A DNA stretch of 64,000 nucleotides from Pseudochelatococcus lubricantis (lineage in GTDB: Bacteria > Pseudomonadota > Alphaproteobacteria > Rhizobiales > Beijerinckiaceae): positions 310,001-374,000 of the forward strand of contig NZ_JBHLXC010000006.1 of the NCBI RefSeq assembly GCF_042432495.1. Reading direction: 5' to 3'. The translations under genes and the position numbers were made by a program. Below the pieces are notes generated by a model. The model was given only the letters and a program-made list of their open reading frames with translations. It was not told the DNA's origin and made no database searches. Of this stretch, positions 29,358 to 38,668 are shown in pieces (position 1 is the stretch's first letter; every line of letters begins with the position of its first letter).

Positions 29358-30815
29358 ATGACGAATCCGGTTCACATAATAGGGGGAGGGCTCGCGGGCA
29401 GCGAGGCTGCCTGGCAGGTCGCCTCCCAGGGCGTGCCCGTCGTGCTGCACGAGATGCGCCCCGACAACAGTTCCCCCGCCCACAAGACAGACGGGCTGGC
29501 CGAACTGGTCTGCTCCAATTCCTTCCGCTCGGACGATGCCGGCACCAACGCTGTCGGACTGTTGCATCAGGAGATGCGGGCGCTCGGCTCGCTGATCATG
29601 GCGCATGCGGATGCCCATCAGGTGCCGGCGGGTGGCGCGCTCGCCGTGGACCGCGAGGGCTTCTCGCAGTCGGTGACAGCAGCCATCGGCGCGCATCCGC
29701 TCATCACCGTCGTGCGGGAGGAGGTGAAGGACCTGCCGCCCGAGGACTGGGGGCAGACGATCATCGCCACCGGCCCCCTCACCTCGCAGGCGCTGGCGGA
29801 CGCGGTGCAGGGAGCCACCGGCGAAGGCGCGCTCGCCTTCTTCGATGCCATCGCGCCCATCGTCCATGCGGATACGATCAACCGCGACATCGTCTGGGCG
29901 CAATCGCGCTACGACAAGGCGGGGCCGGGCGGCACGGGCGCCGATTACCTCAACTGCCCGATGACGCAGGAACAGTACGAAGCATTCGTCGACGCGCTGC
30001 TGGCCGGCGAGAAGACGGACTTCCGGGAATTCGAAAAAAACACGCCCTATTTCAACGCCTGCCTGCCCATCGAGGTGATGGCGGAACGCGGGCGCGAGAC
30101 ATTGCGCTTCGGCCCGATGAAGCCGGTGGGCCTGACCAATCCCAACAATCCTCTCGTCAAGCCCTACGCCATTGTGCAGTTGCGGCAGGATAACGCTTCC
30201 GCGACGCTCTACAACATCGTCGGCTTTCAGACGAAACTGAAGTACGGCGAGCAGACGCGCATCCTGCGCATGATTCCCGGCCTCGAAAACGCCGAGTTTG
30301 CACGGCTGGGCGGCCTGCACCGCAACACCTTCATCAACTCCCCCCGCCTGCTCGACAGGACGCTGCGGCTGCAAGCGCGGCCACGCCTGCGCTTCGCCGG
30401 ACAGATCACCGGCTGCGAGGGCTATGTGGAAAGTGCGGCGGTGGGCCTCATGGCCGGACGCTTCGCCGCAGCCGAGGAGACGGGGGCGAGCCTGCCCCTT
30501 CCGCCCCGGACGACGGCGATCGGCGCGCTGCTCGACTACATCACCGGTGGCCATGTCTCCGTCGATGCGGACGACGACGGCGCGGAGGGTGAGGCCGTAT
30601 CGAAACCCTCCTCGTTTCAACCGATGAACGTGAACTTCGGCCTGTTTCCGCCGCTCACCGAGGCGCTGCGCTCGGAGGACGGCAAGCGGCTGCGGGGATC
30701 GGCCAAGGCACTCGCCCGCAAGCAGGCGCTGACGACGCGGGCGCGGCGGGACCTCGCGTCGTGGCTGGCTACCCTATCGGCCCCAGCGCCCGGCTGTCCG
30801 CCAGAAGGCCCATAG
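29358..30815 (+). CDS. trmFO: FADH2-oxidizing tRNA (uracil-54-C5) methyltransferase TrmFO
   Basis: A 485-residue flavoprotein with an N-terminal FAD-binding motif HIIGGGLAGSEAAWQVA and the family blocks LHEMRP, LVCSNSFRSD, TNPNNPLVKPYAIVQLRQDN and GCEGYVESAAVGL. It makes ribothymidine (m5U54) in tRNA with methylene-THF as the carbon donor, the folate route used instead of SAM-dependent TrmA. Its last 42 bases overlap the 3' end of the convergent squalene-synthase-like gene. Confidence 0.96.
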   Translation: MTNPVHIIGGGLAGSEAAWQVASQGVPVVLHEMRPDNSSPAHKTDGLAELVCSNSFRSDDAGTNAVGLLHQEMRALGSLIMAHADAHQVPAGGALAVDREGFSQSVTAAIGAHPLITVVREEVKDLPPEDWGQTIIATGPLTSQALADAVQGATGEGALAFFDAIAPIVHADTINRDIVWAQSRYDKAGPGGTGADYLNCPMTQEQYEAFVDALLAGEKTDFREFEKNTPYFNACLPIEVMAERGRETLRFGPMKPVGLTNPNNPLVKPYAIVQLRQDNASATLYNIVGFQTKLKYGEQTRILRMIPGLENAEFARLGGLHRNTFINSPRLLDRTLRLQARPRLRFAGQITGCEGYVESAAVGLMAGRFAAAEETGASLPLPPRTTAIGALLDYITGGHVSVDADDDGAEGEAVSKPSSFQPMNVNFGLFPPLTEALRSEDGKRLRGSAKALARKQALTTRARRDLASWLATLSAPAPGCPPEGP

Positions 30816-31634
30816 CCGACGCCATTGCGGCAGATCGATGATGGAGCGCGACGGCGTGTAGCCGCGCTGCTCCATGCGCGCGAGATAAGCCGGAACGGTA
30901 GCCGCCGCCAGAAAGGCCGCCCGGGCCTCCGGCGCCACATCAGCCATGGCCGTCTCGGCCTTGGTGAAATGATCGCGAGCAACCGCCCGCAGGTCGGCGA
31001 GCGCCCGTGACAGACCCGGGCCATCGGCGGCGCCCGTCGTCAGGCTTTCGCGGCTCACGCCGTGCCGTTCCAGAACGTCGGCGGGCAGGTAGACCTGCCC
31101 CCGCCGCAAATGCCACGGCAGGGCGCGCAGCAGGCCGGTCATCGCATGGGCGACGCCCGCATGCCCGGCGGCGTCCGCGCCGCCCGGATCGCGGCCATCG
31201 GCCAGCACGATGCTCGCCAGCCGGAACAGGGCGGACGATGTCTCCCCGCAATATCCCTCCAGATCGGCGAGCGAAGGCATCGGGTCATCGTAGAGATCGA
31301 AGACGCGCGCGTCGATCAGGTCGTGGAATGCCTGCACAGGAAGCGAAAAGCGGGTGATGGTGGCGATCAAAGCTTCGCTCACCGGGTCGCCCTGCGCGCC
31401 GCTTTGTGCGGCGTCAATCACATCCCGCCACCATTGCAGGCGGATTTCGCCCGGAAGGGGCGCACTGACCGATTCGCGCACGCACGCGACCGCATGGTTG
31501 AAGGCATAGAGCGCTTGGAGATAGGGCCGCTTGTCCGCCGGTGCGAAGAGGCTCGCCCAGTAACGGTCCGGTTCGTGCTCGCGCACGATGGTTTCGCAAT
31601 GGGAGAAGGCAGACACGGAAACGGTCGGCGCCAT
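30774..31634 (-). CDS. Squalene/phytoene-synthase-fold protein, NDUFAF6-like
   Basis: A protein of about 286 residues with the all-helical isoprenoid-synthase fold (YWASLFAPADKRPYLQALYAF, LRRGQVYLPADVLERHGV, ARDHFTKAE). The two Asp-rich DxxxD motifs needed for prenyl diphosphate catalysis are missing (AFNHAVACVRE where one is expected). This is characteristic of the mitochondrial complex I assembly factor NDUFAF6 branch. ATG 31634 follows GGAG by 7 bases. It lies 71 bp after the Mth938/NDUFAF3-like gene, which supports a complex I assembly role rather than carotenoid or hopanoid synthesis. Confidence 0.85.
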   Translation of the reverse strand: MAPTVSVSAFSHCETIVREHEPDRYWASLFAPADKRPYLQALYAFNHAVACVRESVSAPLPGEIRLQWWRDVIDAAQSGAQGDPVSEALIATITRFSLPVQAFHDLIDARVFDLYDDPMPSLADLEGYCGETSSALFRLASIVLADGRDPGGADAAGHAGVAHAMTGLLRALPWHLRRGQVYLPADVLERHGVSRESLTTGAADGPGLSRALADLRAVARDHFTKAETAMADVAPEARAAFLAAATVPAYLARMEQRGYTPSRSIIDLPQWRRLWAFWRTAGRWGR

Positions 31635-31705
31635 CGTGCGCTCCAAAGCAATTTCAGCAAACGGTGACTGCACCCTTGCAACGACACGCGGACACGACCG
31701 GGAGA

Positions 31706-32095
31706 TTACTCCACGACGATCAGGACAGCCGCCACGCGCCGGTCTTCCGCCAGCAGGACGTTGTAGGTGCTGATCGCCGCCCCGGTCTGCATGGTCTCGA
31801 ATCGCACGCCTGCCTCCGAAAGGAACTGCCGCAGACCGGCAGGCAGCAGCTGCATGTTGCGCCCCGTGCCGATGAGCAGCAGTTCGACCCCCTCGCCTTC
31901 CGCCGCGACCTGCGCCAGCTGCACCGTGGACAGATCGGCGACTGAGGCCGCTTCGATGGCAACGACGCCGGACGGCAACAGCAGCAGCGATCCCCGGTGC
32001 GACATGCCGGCGAATCGGAAGCCGCCATTGCCGTAGGCCGTCACGGGATGCTGCCCTGGCAGGAAACCCTCGTAGCGTGCCTCCGGCTTCGACAT
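31706..32095 (-). CDS. Mth938-like domain protein, NDUFAF3-like
   Basis: A 129-residue protein of the Mth938/DUF498 fold, with landmarks YGNGGFRFAGMSHRGSLLLL, LLIGTGRNMQLLP and ISTYNVLLAEDRRVAAVLI. The family includes human NDUFAF3, which assembles respiratory complex I. It overlaps the secF stop by one base (TGATG), so it is translated with the SecYEG accessory subunits. The bacterial function is not established here; helping membrane-arm assembly is inference. Confidence 0.85.
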   Translation of the reverse strand: MSKPEARYEGFLPGQHPVTAYGNGGFRFAGMSHRGSLLLLPSGVVAIEAASVADLSTVQLAQVAAEGEGVELLLIGTGRNMQLLPAGLRQFLSEAGVRFETMQTGAAISTYNVLLAEDRRVAAVLIVVE

Positions 32096-33045
32096 CAGGG
32101 CGTCTGCTCCGCTGCGTCCGCCCGCGTCGCCGCCTGTGCCGACTCGGCCGGGCGCGAGCGCAAGCCGAGATAGATCAGGATGGGCGATGACACGAACACC
32201 GCCGAGTATGTGCAGATCACCACGCCGAACAGCATGACCTCCGCGAAGCCGCGAATCGCCTCACCCCCGAACAGCACGAGCGCCAGCACGGCGAGGAAGG
32301 TCGTCGTGGCGGTCATCGCGGTGCGTGACATGGTGGTGTTGACGGAAACGTCGAGCAGCTCCTCGACCGATATGCTCTTGTAACGGCGCATCAGTTCGCG
32401 CGTGCGGTCGAACACCACCACCGTCTCGTTGAGCGAATAACCGACGATGGTCAGGATCGCGGCGATCGACGTCATGTTGAATTCGGACTGCGTGACGACG
32501 AAGAAGCCGACCGTGAGAATGATATCGTGGATGGTGCCGATGATGGCGCCGATCGCGAGCTGCAGCTCGAACCGGAACCACAGGTAGGCCATCACCGCGC
32601 CGATCGCCAGTACGATGCCGAGCGTGCCCGAGCGCACCAGTTCGCCCGACACGCGCGGCCCCACCGTCTCCACGCGGCGGAACTCGTAATCCGCCTCGAA
32701 GGTCGCGCGCGCCTGCTGCACGACGTTGCTCTGTGCGCCCTCGCCGCCTTCCTGGATGGGGAAACGCAGCGACACACCGCCCTGCGTGCCGAATTCCTGC
32801 ACCTCGACGCCGCCGAAGCCGAGCCCCTCCGCCGTCTGCCGGATGGCGCCCGCATCGGCCTTGCCGGACTTGGCCTGCATCTCGATCAGCGTGCCGCCCT
32901 TGAAATCGATGCCGAAATTGAGGCCGACAGTCATGCCGAGAACGACCGTCATAACGACCAGCAGCGCCGACAGCGGCAGCGTGATGCGCCGGAAGCGGAC
33001 GAAGCCGAAACGGGTGTCATCGGGGTAGATGCGAAGCAGGCGCAC
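32095..33045 (-). CDS. secF: Protein translocase subunit SecF
   Basis: A 316-residue RND-type membrane protein with six predicted helices, the first periplasmic domain starting GLNFGIDFKGGTLIEMQ, and the conserved SIAAILTIVGYSLNETVVVFDR segment. With SecD it uses proton-motive force to pull secreted proteins through SecYEG. It is 75 bp downstream of secD and coupled to the Mth938 gene. Confidence 0.96.
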   Translation of the reverse strand: MRLLRIYPDDTRFGFVRFRRITLPLSALLVVMTVVLGMTVGLNFGIDFKGGTLIEMQAKSGKADAGAIRQTAEGLGFGGVEVQEFGTQGGVSLRFPIQEGGEGAQSNVVQQARATFEADYEFRRVETVGPRVSGELVRSGTLGIVLAIGAVMAYLWFRFELQLAIGAIIGTIHDIILTVGFFVVTQSEFNMTSIAAILTIVGYSLNETVVVFDRTRELMRRYKSISVEELLDVSVNTTMSRTAMTATTTFLAVLALVLFGGEAIRGFAEVMLFGVVICTYSAVFVSSPILIYLGLRSRPAESAQAATRADAAEQTP

Positions 33046-33120
33046 TCTCGTCTCTCCTCAGCGGGCGGCCCGCGCGGGGCGGCGCCAACCCTTCACTTCA
33101 ATACGTTCGAACGGCAGTCT

Positions 33121-34728
33121 TCAGAACGGCAGTCTCTTGGGCCGTGCCAGCCGGTACCACAGCGCCACCATCATCCGCGTCATGGTGACGGCGGTGATGA
33201 CCGTCGTCAGGATGCCGAGGATGAAGACCACGGCGAAGCCGCGCACGGGCCCGGACCCTAGGAAGAACAGGATCAGCGCCGCGATCAGCATGGTGGAGTT
33301 CGAATCGATGATCGTCGCGAAAGCGCGGTTGAAGCCGGCTTCCAGCGCCGTGATCAGCGAGCGCCCTGCCCGCGATTCCTCGCGCATGCGCTCGTATATG
33401 AGCACGTTCGAGTCCACCGCCGTGCCGATGGTCAGCACGATGCCCGCGATGCCAGGCAGCGTCAGCGTCGCGCCGAGCAGCGACATCAGCGCGAAGATGA
33501 ACACGACGTGGACAACGAGCGCGATGTTGGCGATCAGTCCGAAAAGGCCATATGTCGCGAACATGAACAGCACGACGAACACCGTGGAGACCGCCACCGC
33601 CGCCTTGCCGGCCTCGATGGAGTCCTGTCCCAGGCCGGGGCCGACCGTGCGCTCCTCCACGATGGTGAGCTTGGCGGGCAGCGCGCCGGCGCGCAGCAGG
33701 ATGGCGAGGTTGTTGGCCTGCTCCACCGTGAAGCTGCCGGAGATCATGCCCGAACCGCCGGTGATCGGCGTCTGGATGCGGGGAGCGGAGATCACCTCGT
33801 TGTCGAGCACGATAGCCATCAGGCGGCCCACGTTCTCCGTCGTCGCCTGTCCGAAGCGCTGCGCGCCACGCATGTTGAAGCGGAAATTGACGATGGGCCG
33901 GCCGGTCTGCGAGTCGAACGATGGCTGCGCGTCGACGAGGTCGGCGCCGTCAACCGCCTGCTGGCGCTCCACCGGGAAGGTCTGGCCGGGGATCTCCTGC
34001 GAGGGAATGTTCTCCACGTCGCCGGAGCCCGTCTCCGACACGAAGCGGAATTCGAGCTTGGCCGTGCGGCCGAGGATTTCCTTCAGCCTCTGCGGGTCCT
34101 GCAGGCCCGGCACCTGCACCTGCACGCGATCCGCGCCCTCGCGCTGGATGTTGGGTTCGGTGGTGCCAAGTGCATCCACGCGCCGGCGCAGCACCTCGAT
34201 CGCCTGATCGACGGCGCGGCGCACCCGATCGTTGATGCCGGCATCGGACAGCGTCAGGCGGATGAGGCCGTCGGCGTCCGCAGTGATGTCAATCGTGGAA
34301 GCGCCCGCCTGCCCCAGCAGCGGATTGCCGATGGGCTGCGACAATTCGCGCAGCCGCGGCAGCACCTTGTTACGCGCCTCGCCGTCGGGAATGCGAATCT
34401 GCACGCCGCGCGGCTGCACGACGATACCGCCCTGCGCCGTCACCCGCTCGTCCCGCAGGATGGCGCGCACGTCGTCGCGCAGCAGGTTGAGCTGCGTACG
34501 CAGCAGATCGTTCGTATCGACCTCCAGCACGACATGCGAACCGCCTTGCAGGTCGAGGCCGAGCACGATGCCCTGATGCGGCACCAGCGCGCGCGGTATC
34601 CACGACGGCACGGACGCGATGAAGGCGTCACGCTGGGCGGGGGTGAACAGGCTGGGCGCGGCGAAAAGAAAGCCGAGCATGGTAAGCACGAGAACGGCAA
34701 CGACCTTGCCGGTCGAATAACGGAGCAT
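33121..34728 (-). CDS. secD: Protein translocase subunit SecD
   Basis: A 535-residue SecD with one N-terminal helix, the large P1 periplasmic domain starting VLGLDLQGGSHVVLEVD, and five C-terminal helices with GIAGIVLTIGTAVDSNVLIYERMREE. It is the partner of SecF in late-stage protein export. It lies in the order yajC-secD-secF, which is standard for the phylum. Confidence 0.97.
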   Translation of the reverse strand: MLRYSTGKVVAVLVLTMLGFLFAAPSLFTPAQRDAFIASVPSWIPRALVPHQGIVLGLDLQGGSHVVLEVDTNDLLRTQLNLLRDDVRAILRDERVTAQGGIVVQPRGVQIRIPDGEARNKVLPRLRELSQPIGNPLLGQAGASTIDITADADGLIRLTLSDAGINDRVRRAVDQAIEVLRRRVDALGTTEPNIQREGADRVQVQVPGLQDPQRLKEILGRTAKLEFRFVSETGSGDVENIPSQEIPGQTFPVERQQAVDGADLVDAQPSFDSQTGRPIVNFRFNMRGAQRFGQATTENVGRLMAIVLDNEVISAPRIQTPITGGSGMISGSFTVEQANNLAILLRAGALPAKLTIVEERTVGPGLGQDSIEAGKAAVAVSTVFVVLFMFATYGLFGLIANIALVVHVVFIFALMSLLGATLTLPGIAGIVLTIGTAVDSNVLIYERMREESRAGRSLITALEAGFNRAFATIIDSNSTMLIAALILFFLGSGPVRGFAVVFILGILTTVITAVTMTRMMVALWYRLARPKRLPF

Positions 34729-34919
34729 TGTCGGGCGGCCTTCCTGATGCCGGGCGGATAGCCGTACGCCGATCCGCGCGCAGGGCCAATCTTGTTTTCC
34801 TGTCGGGCATCGGGCCGATCCGGAAGCCGGTTTCCGCCTCGCGGTCCGATGCGCCAGTGTCCTCTGTCCGGCGGTCGCGGCGCCGGAGAATACGGGCGAT
34901 TACGTCGCTGCGCCGCCGG

Positions 34920-35273
34920 TTACTTGCCGGCGTCGTTGGCGGCCTCGCCCTTCACCGGTTCGCCCTTCGCGCGGACGTCCGCGAGGGTCGAGCGCACGAT
35001 GCGGGCCTTCACGCCGTCGGCGATTTCCGCCTCCAGCTCGTTGTCGTCGATGACCCGCGTCACCTTGGCGATGAAGCCGCCGGAGGTCACGATGGTATCG
35101 CCGCGCCGCACACCCTTCACCATCTCCTGATGCGCCTTGGCGCGCTTCTGCTGCGGGCGCAGGATCAGGAACCACATCACCACGAAGATGAGGATGAAGG
35201 GGATGAACTGGATAATGATGCTGCTCCCGGTGGGAGCGGCGGTCGTGCCCTGGGCAAAGGCCATCGAAATCAA
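34920..35273 (-). CDS. yajC: Preprotein translocase subunit YajC
   Basis: A 117-residue protein with one N-terminal membrane helix (IIIQFIPFILIFVVMWFLIL) followed by the YajC motif RPQQKRAKAHQEMVKGVRRGD and TSGGFIAKVTRV. It joins the SecDF-YajC holotranslocon. It starts the operon 191 bp ahead of secD and is divergent from the DUF815 ATPase gene. Confidence 0.94.
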   Translation of the reverse strand: MISMAFAQGTTAAPTGSSIIIQFIPFILIFVVMWFLILRPQQKRAKAHQEMVKGVRRGDTIVTSGGFIAKVTRVIDDNELEAEIADGVKARIVRSTLADVRAKGEPVKGEAANDAGK

Positions 35274-35423
35274 GGGTCATCCTCCAGACAGAAAGAACGC
35301 GCCAATCCGGTATGGATATGGAGTCGGAAAGTTGCGGGGACTATAACCATCGCGCAAGCGAAATCAAACGCCTCAAATCGGCTTTCGGAGTCGCGGGGCG
35401 AAAACATCGAAGGGTGAATGTCC

Positions 35424-36341
35424 ATGACGGATGAGCGTTCGGGCGGCGACGCAGGTGCGGCGGCTGCCATGCAACTGGGCGAGGCGCTTTTCAGGGAAAT
35501 CAGGCGTCTTGCCGAGGCGGTCGAACGGCTGGCGCCACCGGCCTCCCCCGCGCCGGACATCGCCGCCGCCGACGCCTTCGTATGGCAGCCGCCGGGCACG
35601 CTCGTTCCCGTGCCGCGCGTGAACCGGGTGGAAATCGGCCTGCTGCGTGGCATCGACCGGCTGCGCGACACCCTGGCCGAGAACACAGAACGCTTCGCCG
35701 GAGGGCTGCCCGCCAACAACGCGCTGCTGTGGGGGGCGCGCGGCATGGGCAAGTCCTCGCTCGTGAAGGCGGTGCATGCGCAAATCAATGCCGCGCGTGC
35801 CTCGGCAGGCGCCCTGCCGCTCAAACTTGTGGAAATTCACCGAGAGGATATCGAAAGCCTTCCCGGTTTGATGGCGATCCTGCGCGCGGACGCGCATCGC
35901 TTCATCGTGTTCTGCGACGACCTGTCGTTCGACGCAGACGACACCTCCTACAAGTCGCTGAAGGCCGTGCTGGAGGGCGGCATCGAGGGGCGGCCGACGA
36001 ATGTCGTGTTCTATGCCACCTCGAACCGACGGCATCTGCTGCCGCGCGACATGATGGACAACGAGCGCGCCACCGCCATCAACCCCGGCGAAGCCATCGA
36101 GGAGAAGGTCTCGCTATCCGACCGCTTCGGCCTTTGGCTCGGGTTCCACAAGTGCAGCCAGGACGAATATCTCGACATGGTCTATGGCTACGCGGAACGT
36201 TTCGGCCTCGATCTGCCGCGCGAGAAGCTGCGGGCCGACGCACTCGAATGGTCGACAACGCGCGGCGCGCGCTCCGGGCGCACGGCGTGGCAGTATGTGA
36301 CGGACCTCGCCGGGCGGCTCGGCGTGCCCATCGACGCCTGA
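35424..36341 (+). CDS. DUF815-family ATP-binding (AAA-like) protein
   Basis: About 305 residues. A P-loop LLWGARGMGKSSLVKAV and a Walker B FIVFCDDLSFD surround the family block YKSLKAVLEGGIEGRPTNVVFYATSNRRHL and the sensor-like DRFGLWLGF; I split these only for reading. DUF815 ATPases are widespread and lie next to yajC in many alphaproteobacteria, but their role is unknown. ATG 35424 has AAGGG 9 bases upstream; the in-frame ATG at 35418 is too close. It ends at a very strong terminator. Confidence 0.88.
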   Translation: MTDERSGGDAGAAAAMQLGEALFREIRRLAEAVERLAPPASPAPDIAAADAFVWQPPGTLVPVPRVNRVEIGLLRGIDRLRDTLAENTERFAGGLPANNALLWGARGMGKSSLVKAVHAQINAARASAGALPLKLVEIHREDIESLPGLMAILRADAHRFIVFCDDLSFDADDTSYKSLKAVLEGGIEGRPTNVVFYATSNRRHLLPRDMMDNERATAINPGEAIEEKVSLSDRFGLWLGFHKCSQDEYLDMVYGYAERFGLDLPREKLRADALEWSTTRGARSGRTAWQYVTDLAGRLGVPIDA

Positions 36342-36344
36342 TCC

Positions 36345-36386
36345 AACAGGCAAGGGCCGCGCTTGCGTGCGGCCCTTGCCTGTTTT
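36345..36386. terminator. Strong terminator between DUF815 and nlpD
   Basis: A perfect 16-bp stem (AACAGGCAAGGGCCGC and its complement) with an 8-base loop is followed on the plus strand by TTTT. It lies 3 bp after the DUF815 stop and 18 bp past the stop of the convergent NlpD-like gene, so it can serve both. Confidence 0.9.
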
Positions 36387-36403
36387 CCGTGGTCCGGGTG
36401 AGA

Positions 36404-37750
36404 TCACAAGCCCGCGAGGTGCGGCACGGGATCGACCGGCTTGGAACCCTTGCGCAACTCGAAATGAAGCTGGGGCGAGGTGACATTGCCGGTCTGGCCG
36501 GACTTGGCGATGGTCTGGCCACGCGACACCTTGTCGCCGCGCTTGACATTCAGCTCGCCGTTGTTGGCGTAGGCGCTCACCCAGCCGTTGTCGTGGCGGA
36601 TCAGCACCAGGTTGCCGTAGCCTTTCAGCTCGCTGCCGGCATAGGCGACGACGCCGCCCTCCGCTGCCTTCACTGCCGTGCCTTCCGGTACGGCGATGTT
36701 GATGCCCTCGTTGCCGCTGCCGAAGCCGTTGATGACGCGCCCACGGGCCGGCCAGCGGAAGCCGGCGCTGTCCTCGGCCGCAGCCTTCGCCGCGACTTCC
36801 GGCTGCCTGTCTTCCGCAACCGGCTTTGCCTGTGCGGGCGCCGGCGTCACGGCTGCGACCGGCTTCTGCTCAACGACCTTCGGAGCCGCGACGGCCTTGG
36901 GCACCACCGCCGCCACGGCAGCCTTGGGAGTTGCAGCCGGCGTCGCGACCGGAGGCAACGCAGCGACGACCTGGCGCGCGGGCGGAGATGCCGGCGCGGC
37001 CGTGCTGACCTTCGCGATCCGGGCAGCCTGATCGTTCAGCGAGCCTTCGGCCCGCGCCACGGGCTTCGCGACGGCGTGCGACACGTTGCTGACGGCGCCG
37101 GCAGCCTTCGTCGCCGTGTGCGTCGCCGCCTGCTGCACGGGAGCGGCCGCCGAGGTGACTGTCGATCTCACGCTGCCGGCCGCCGCATTCACGCTGCTGG
37201 CGGCAGCAGTTGCGGTTGCGGCCGGGGCGGCTCCGCCGCCGGCGTTGTACACGGGAATGACCAGTCGCTGGCCGGGCGCGATCTGATTGGCGCCGGAAAG
37301 GCCGTTCGCGGCGAGGATGGCGGCCGTCGGCACGTTGTAACGCCCCGACAGGGTGGCGAGCGTATCGCCGGTGCCGACATAGACCTGCGACCCGCCCTGC
37401 GCCGTCCAGCCCCTGGCGGTGCCGCCCACGGCCTCGACGCGGCTCGCCGCCTGCTGCGCGGCGGCGTTCACCGGCGCGCTGTAGTTCGGCTGCGGGGAAG
37501 CCTGCCGGACGGGAACCGGCGGATCAAGCGGCGCCGACTGCACGGGCATCGACGGCGAGTAGCCGATGCTGCCCGTCGTCGTGTTGTCGGCCCGCGCATT
37601 ACTGAATGGATTGGCAAACGGGTTGTCCCCGAACCGCAAGGTATCGGAACTGCATGCCGCGACGGCGCTCGCCAGCAATCCTGCCACGGCAAGACGTTGG
37701 ATGGACCCCGCATGAACCACCGGCAGCAACGTTTTTTCGCTCTCAGGCAT
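36404..37750 (-). CDS. NlpD-like lipoprotein: LysM plus degenerate LytM/M23 domain
   Basis: 448 residues with a lipobox near the N-terminus (LLASAVAAC), a LysM peptidoglycan-binding domain (YVGTGDTLATLSGRYNVP), a long Ala/Pro/Val-rich linker and a C-terminal M23 domain. Metal-site residues of active M23 peptidases are replaced: GINIAVPEG where HxxxD is expected and SPQLHFEL where HLHFE is expected. It is therefore probably an activator of cell-wall amidases, like E. coli NlpD, not a peptidase. An AMIN/Amidase_3 amidase lies at 55741-57096. ATG 37750 follows AGGTGG by 6 bases. Confidence 0.9.
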   Translation of the reverse strand: MPESEKTLLPVVHAGSIQRLAVAGLLASAVAACSSDTLRFGDNPFANPFSNARADNTTTGSIGYSPSMPVQSAPLDPPVPVRQASPQPNYSAPVNAAAQQAASRVEAVGGTARGWTAQGGSQVYVGTGDTLATLSGRYNVPTAAILAANGLSGANQIAPGQRLVIPVYNAGGGAAPAATATAAASSVNAAAGSVRSTVTSAAAPVQQAATHTATKAAGAVSNVSHAVAKPVARAEGSLNDQAARIAKVSTAAPASPPARQVVAALPPVATPAATPKAAVAAVVPKAVAAPKVVEQKPVAAVTPAPAQAKPVAEDRQPEVAAKAAAEDSAGFRWPARGRVINGFGSGNEGINIAVPEGTAVKAAEGGVVAYAGSELKGYGNLVLIRHDNGWVSAYANNGELNVKRGDKVSRGQTIAKSGQTGNVTSPQLHFELRKGSKPVDPVPHLAGL

Positions 37751-37924
37751 TGCCCCCACCTAACCCGTACCCGTGAATCTCGATGGGTCAATAAGATCGG
37801 ATTCTGGTTAAACAAGCGTTGCCAAACCGGTGTTCGGGGGAAATTGATTCACCTTGAATGACGATTTCCGGTGCAGTGTCGTGACACAGCCTTGCTGCCA
37901 TGTTCCGCGCAGCAGGCGCAACCC

Positions 37925-38656
37925 TCACAGCACGCGCGCGACGCCATGCGCCAGCGGCGGCAAGCGGACGGGGCCAAGGATTTCCTGCGTGAACTCCGGC
38001 CCTTCCTCCAGCAGTTGCTGCCCGCCGGCTCCGGGCTCCGCCGGAGCGGCTTCCGGCAGCGCGCGGCGGGTCACGCGCACGAGTCGCGACTCGCCTCCGA
38101 TAACCTGCGCGCCGACCAGCACACCGCCGGGGTTGAGGCTCGCGAGCAGCGGCGCGGGAAACTCGCTGGCGATAGTGCCGTTCAGCAGGATGCGGTCAAG
38201 GCGCTGCCCGGCGACGTCAGCCGCGGACAGGCCGTCGCCAGGCAGGACGAGCGCGTTGGCAAGCCCGATGGTCGCGAGTCTCTCCGTCGCCGCGAGCGCA
38301 AGGGTGCGGTAACGCTCCACCGAGATCACCTGCGCCCCCAGCCGGGCGAGCACCGCCGTCACATAGCCCGAGCCGGTGCCGACCTCGAAAATCCTGTGCC
38401 GGGGCGCGACTTTCAACGCCATCACCATGGTGGCGATGATGCCCGGCGCCGTCATCGTCTGGCCACACGGCAGCGGCAGCGATATATCGGCCCGCGCCAG
38501 ATCGCTGAAACGGCGCGGCGCGAAAAGTGGGCGCGGCGCCATCTCCATGGCCCGCAGCAGGGCGGTGTCACGGATGCCGCGCTCCCGCAGCGCGAGCAGG
38601 AAGGCAACCGTTTCTTCCGCTGTACGATCCGGCTGGTGCGAATCCGCCTGGGACAT
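37925..38656 (-). CDS. pcm: Protein-L-isoaspartate O-methyltransferase
   Basis: A 243-residue PCMT-family methyltransferase with the QTMTAPGIIATMVMAL segment, the SAM motif IFEVGTGSGYVTAVLARLG and the downstream RILLNGTIASEFP. It methylates isoaspartyl residues in aged proteins to start their repair. It is 12 bp after surE, a pairing common in proteobacteria and linked to stationary-phase survival. Confidence 0.93.
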   Translation of the reverse strand: MSQADSHQPDRTAEETVAFLLALRERGIRDTALLRAMEMAPRPLFAPRRFSDLARADISLPLPCGQTMTAPGIIATMVMALKVAPRHRIFEVGTGSGYVTAVLARLGAQVISVERYRTLALAATERLATIGLANALVLPGDGLSAADVAGQRLDRILLNGTIASEFPAPLLASLNPGGVLVGAQVIGGESRLVRVTRRALPEAAPAEPGAGGQQLLEEGPEFTQEILGPVRLPPLAHGVARVL

Positions 38657-38668
38657 GTGCGCAGCCGG

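Noticed and set aside
35582..37861. A 759-codon plus-strand frame across the DUF815 and nlpD genes
   Set aside because: It overlaps two clear genes and the strong terminator at 36345-36386; its composition is typical of shadow frames in GC-rich DNA.
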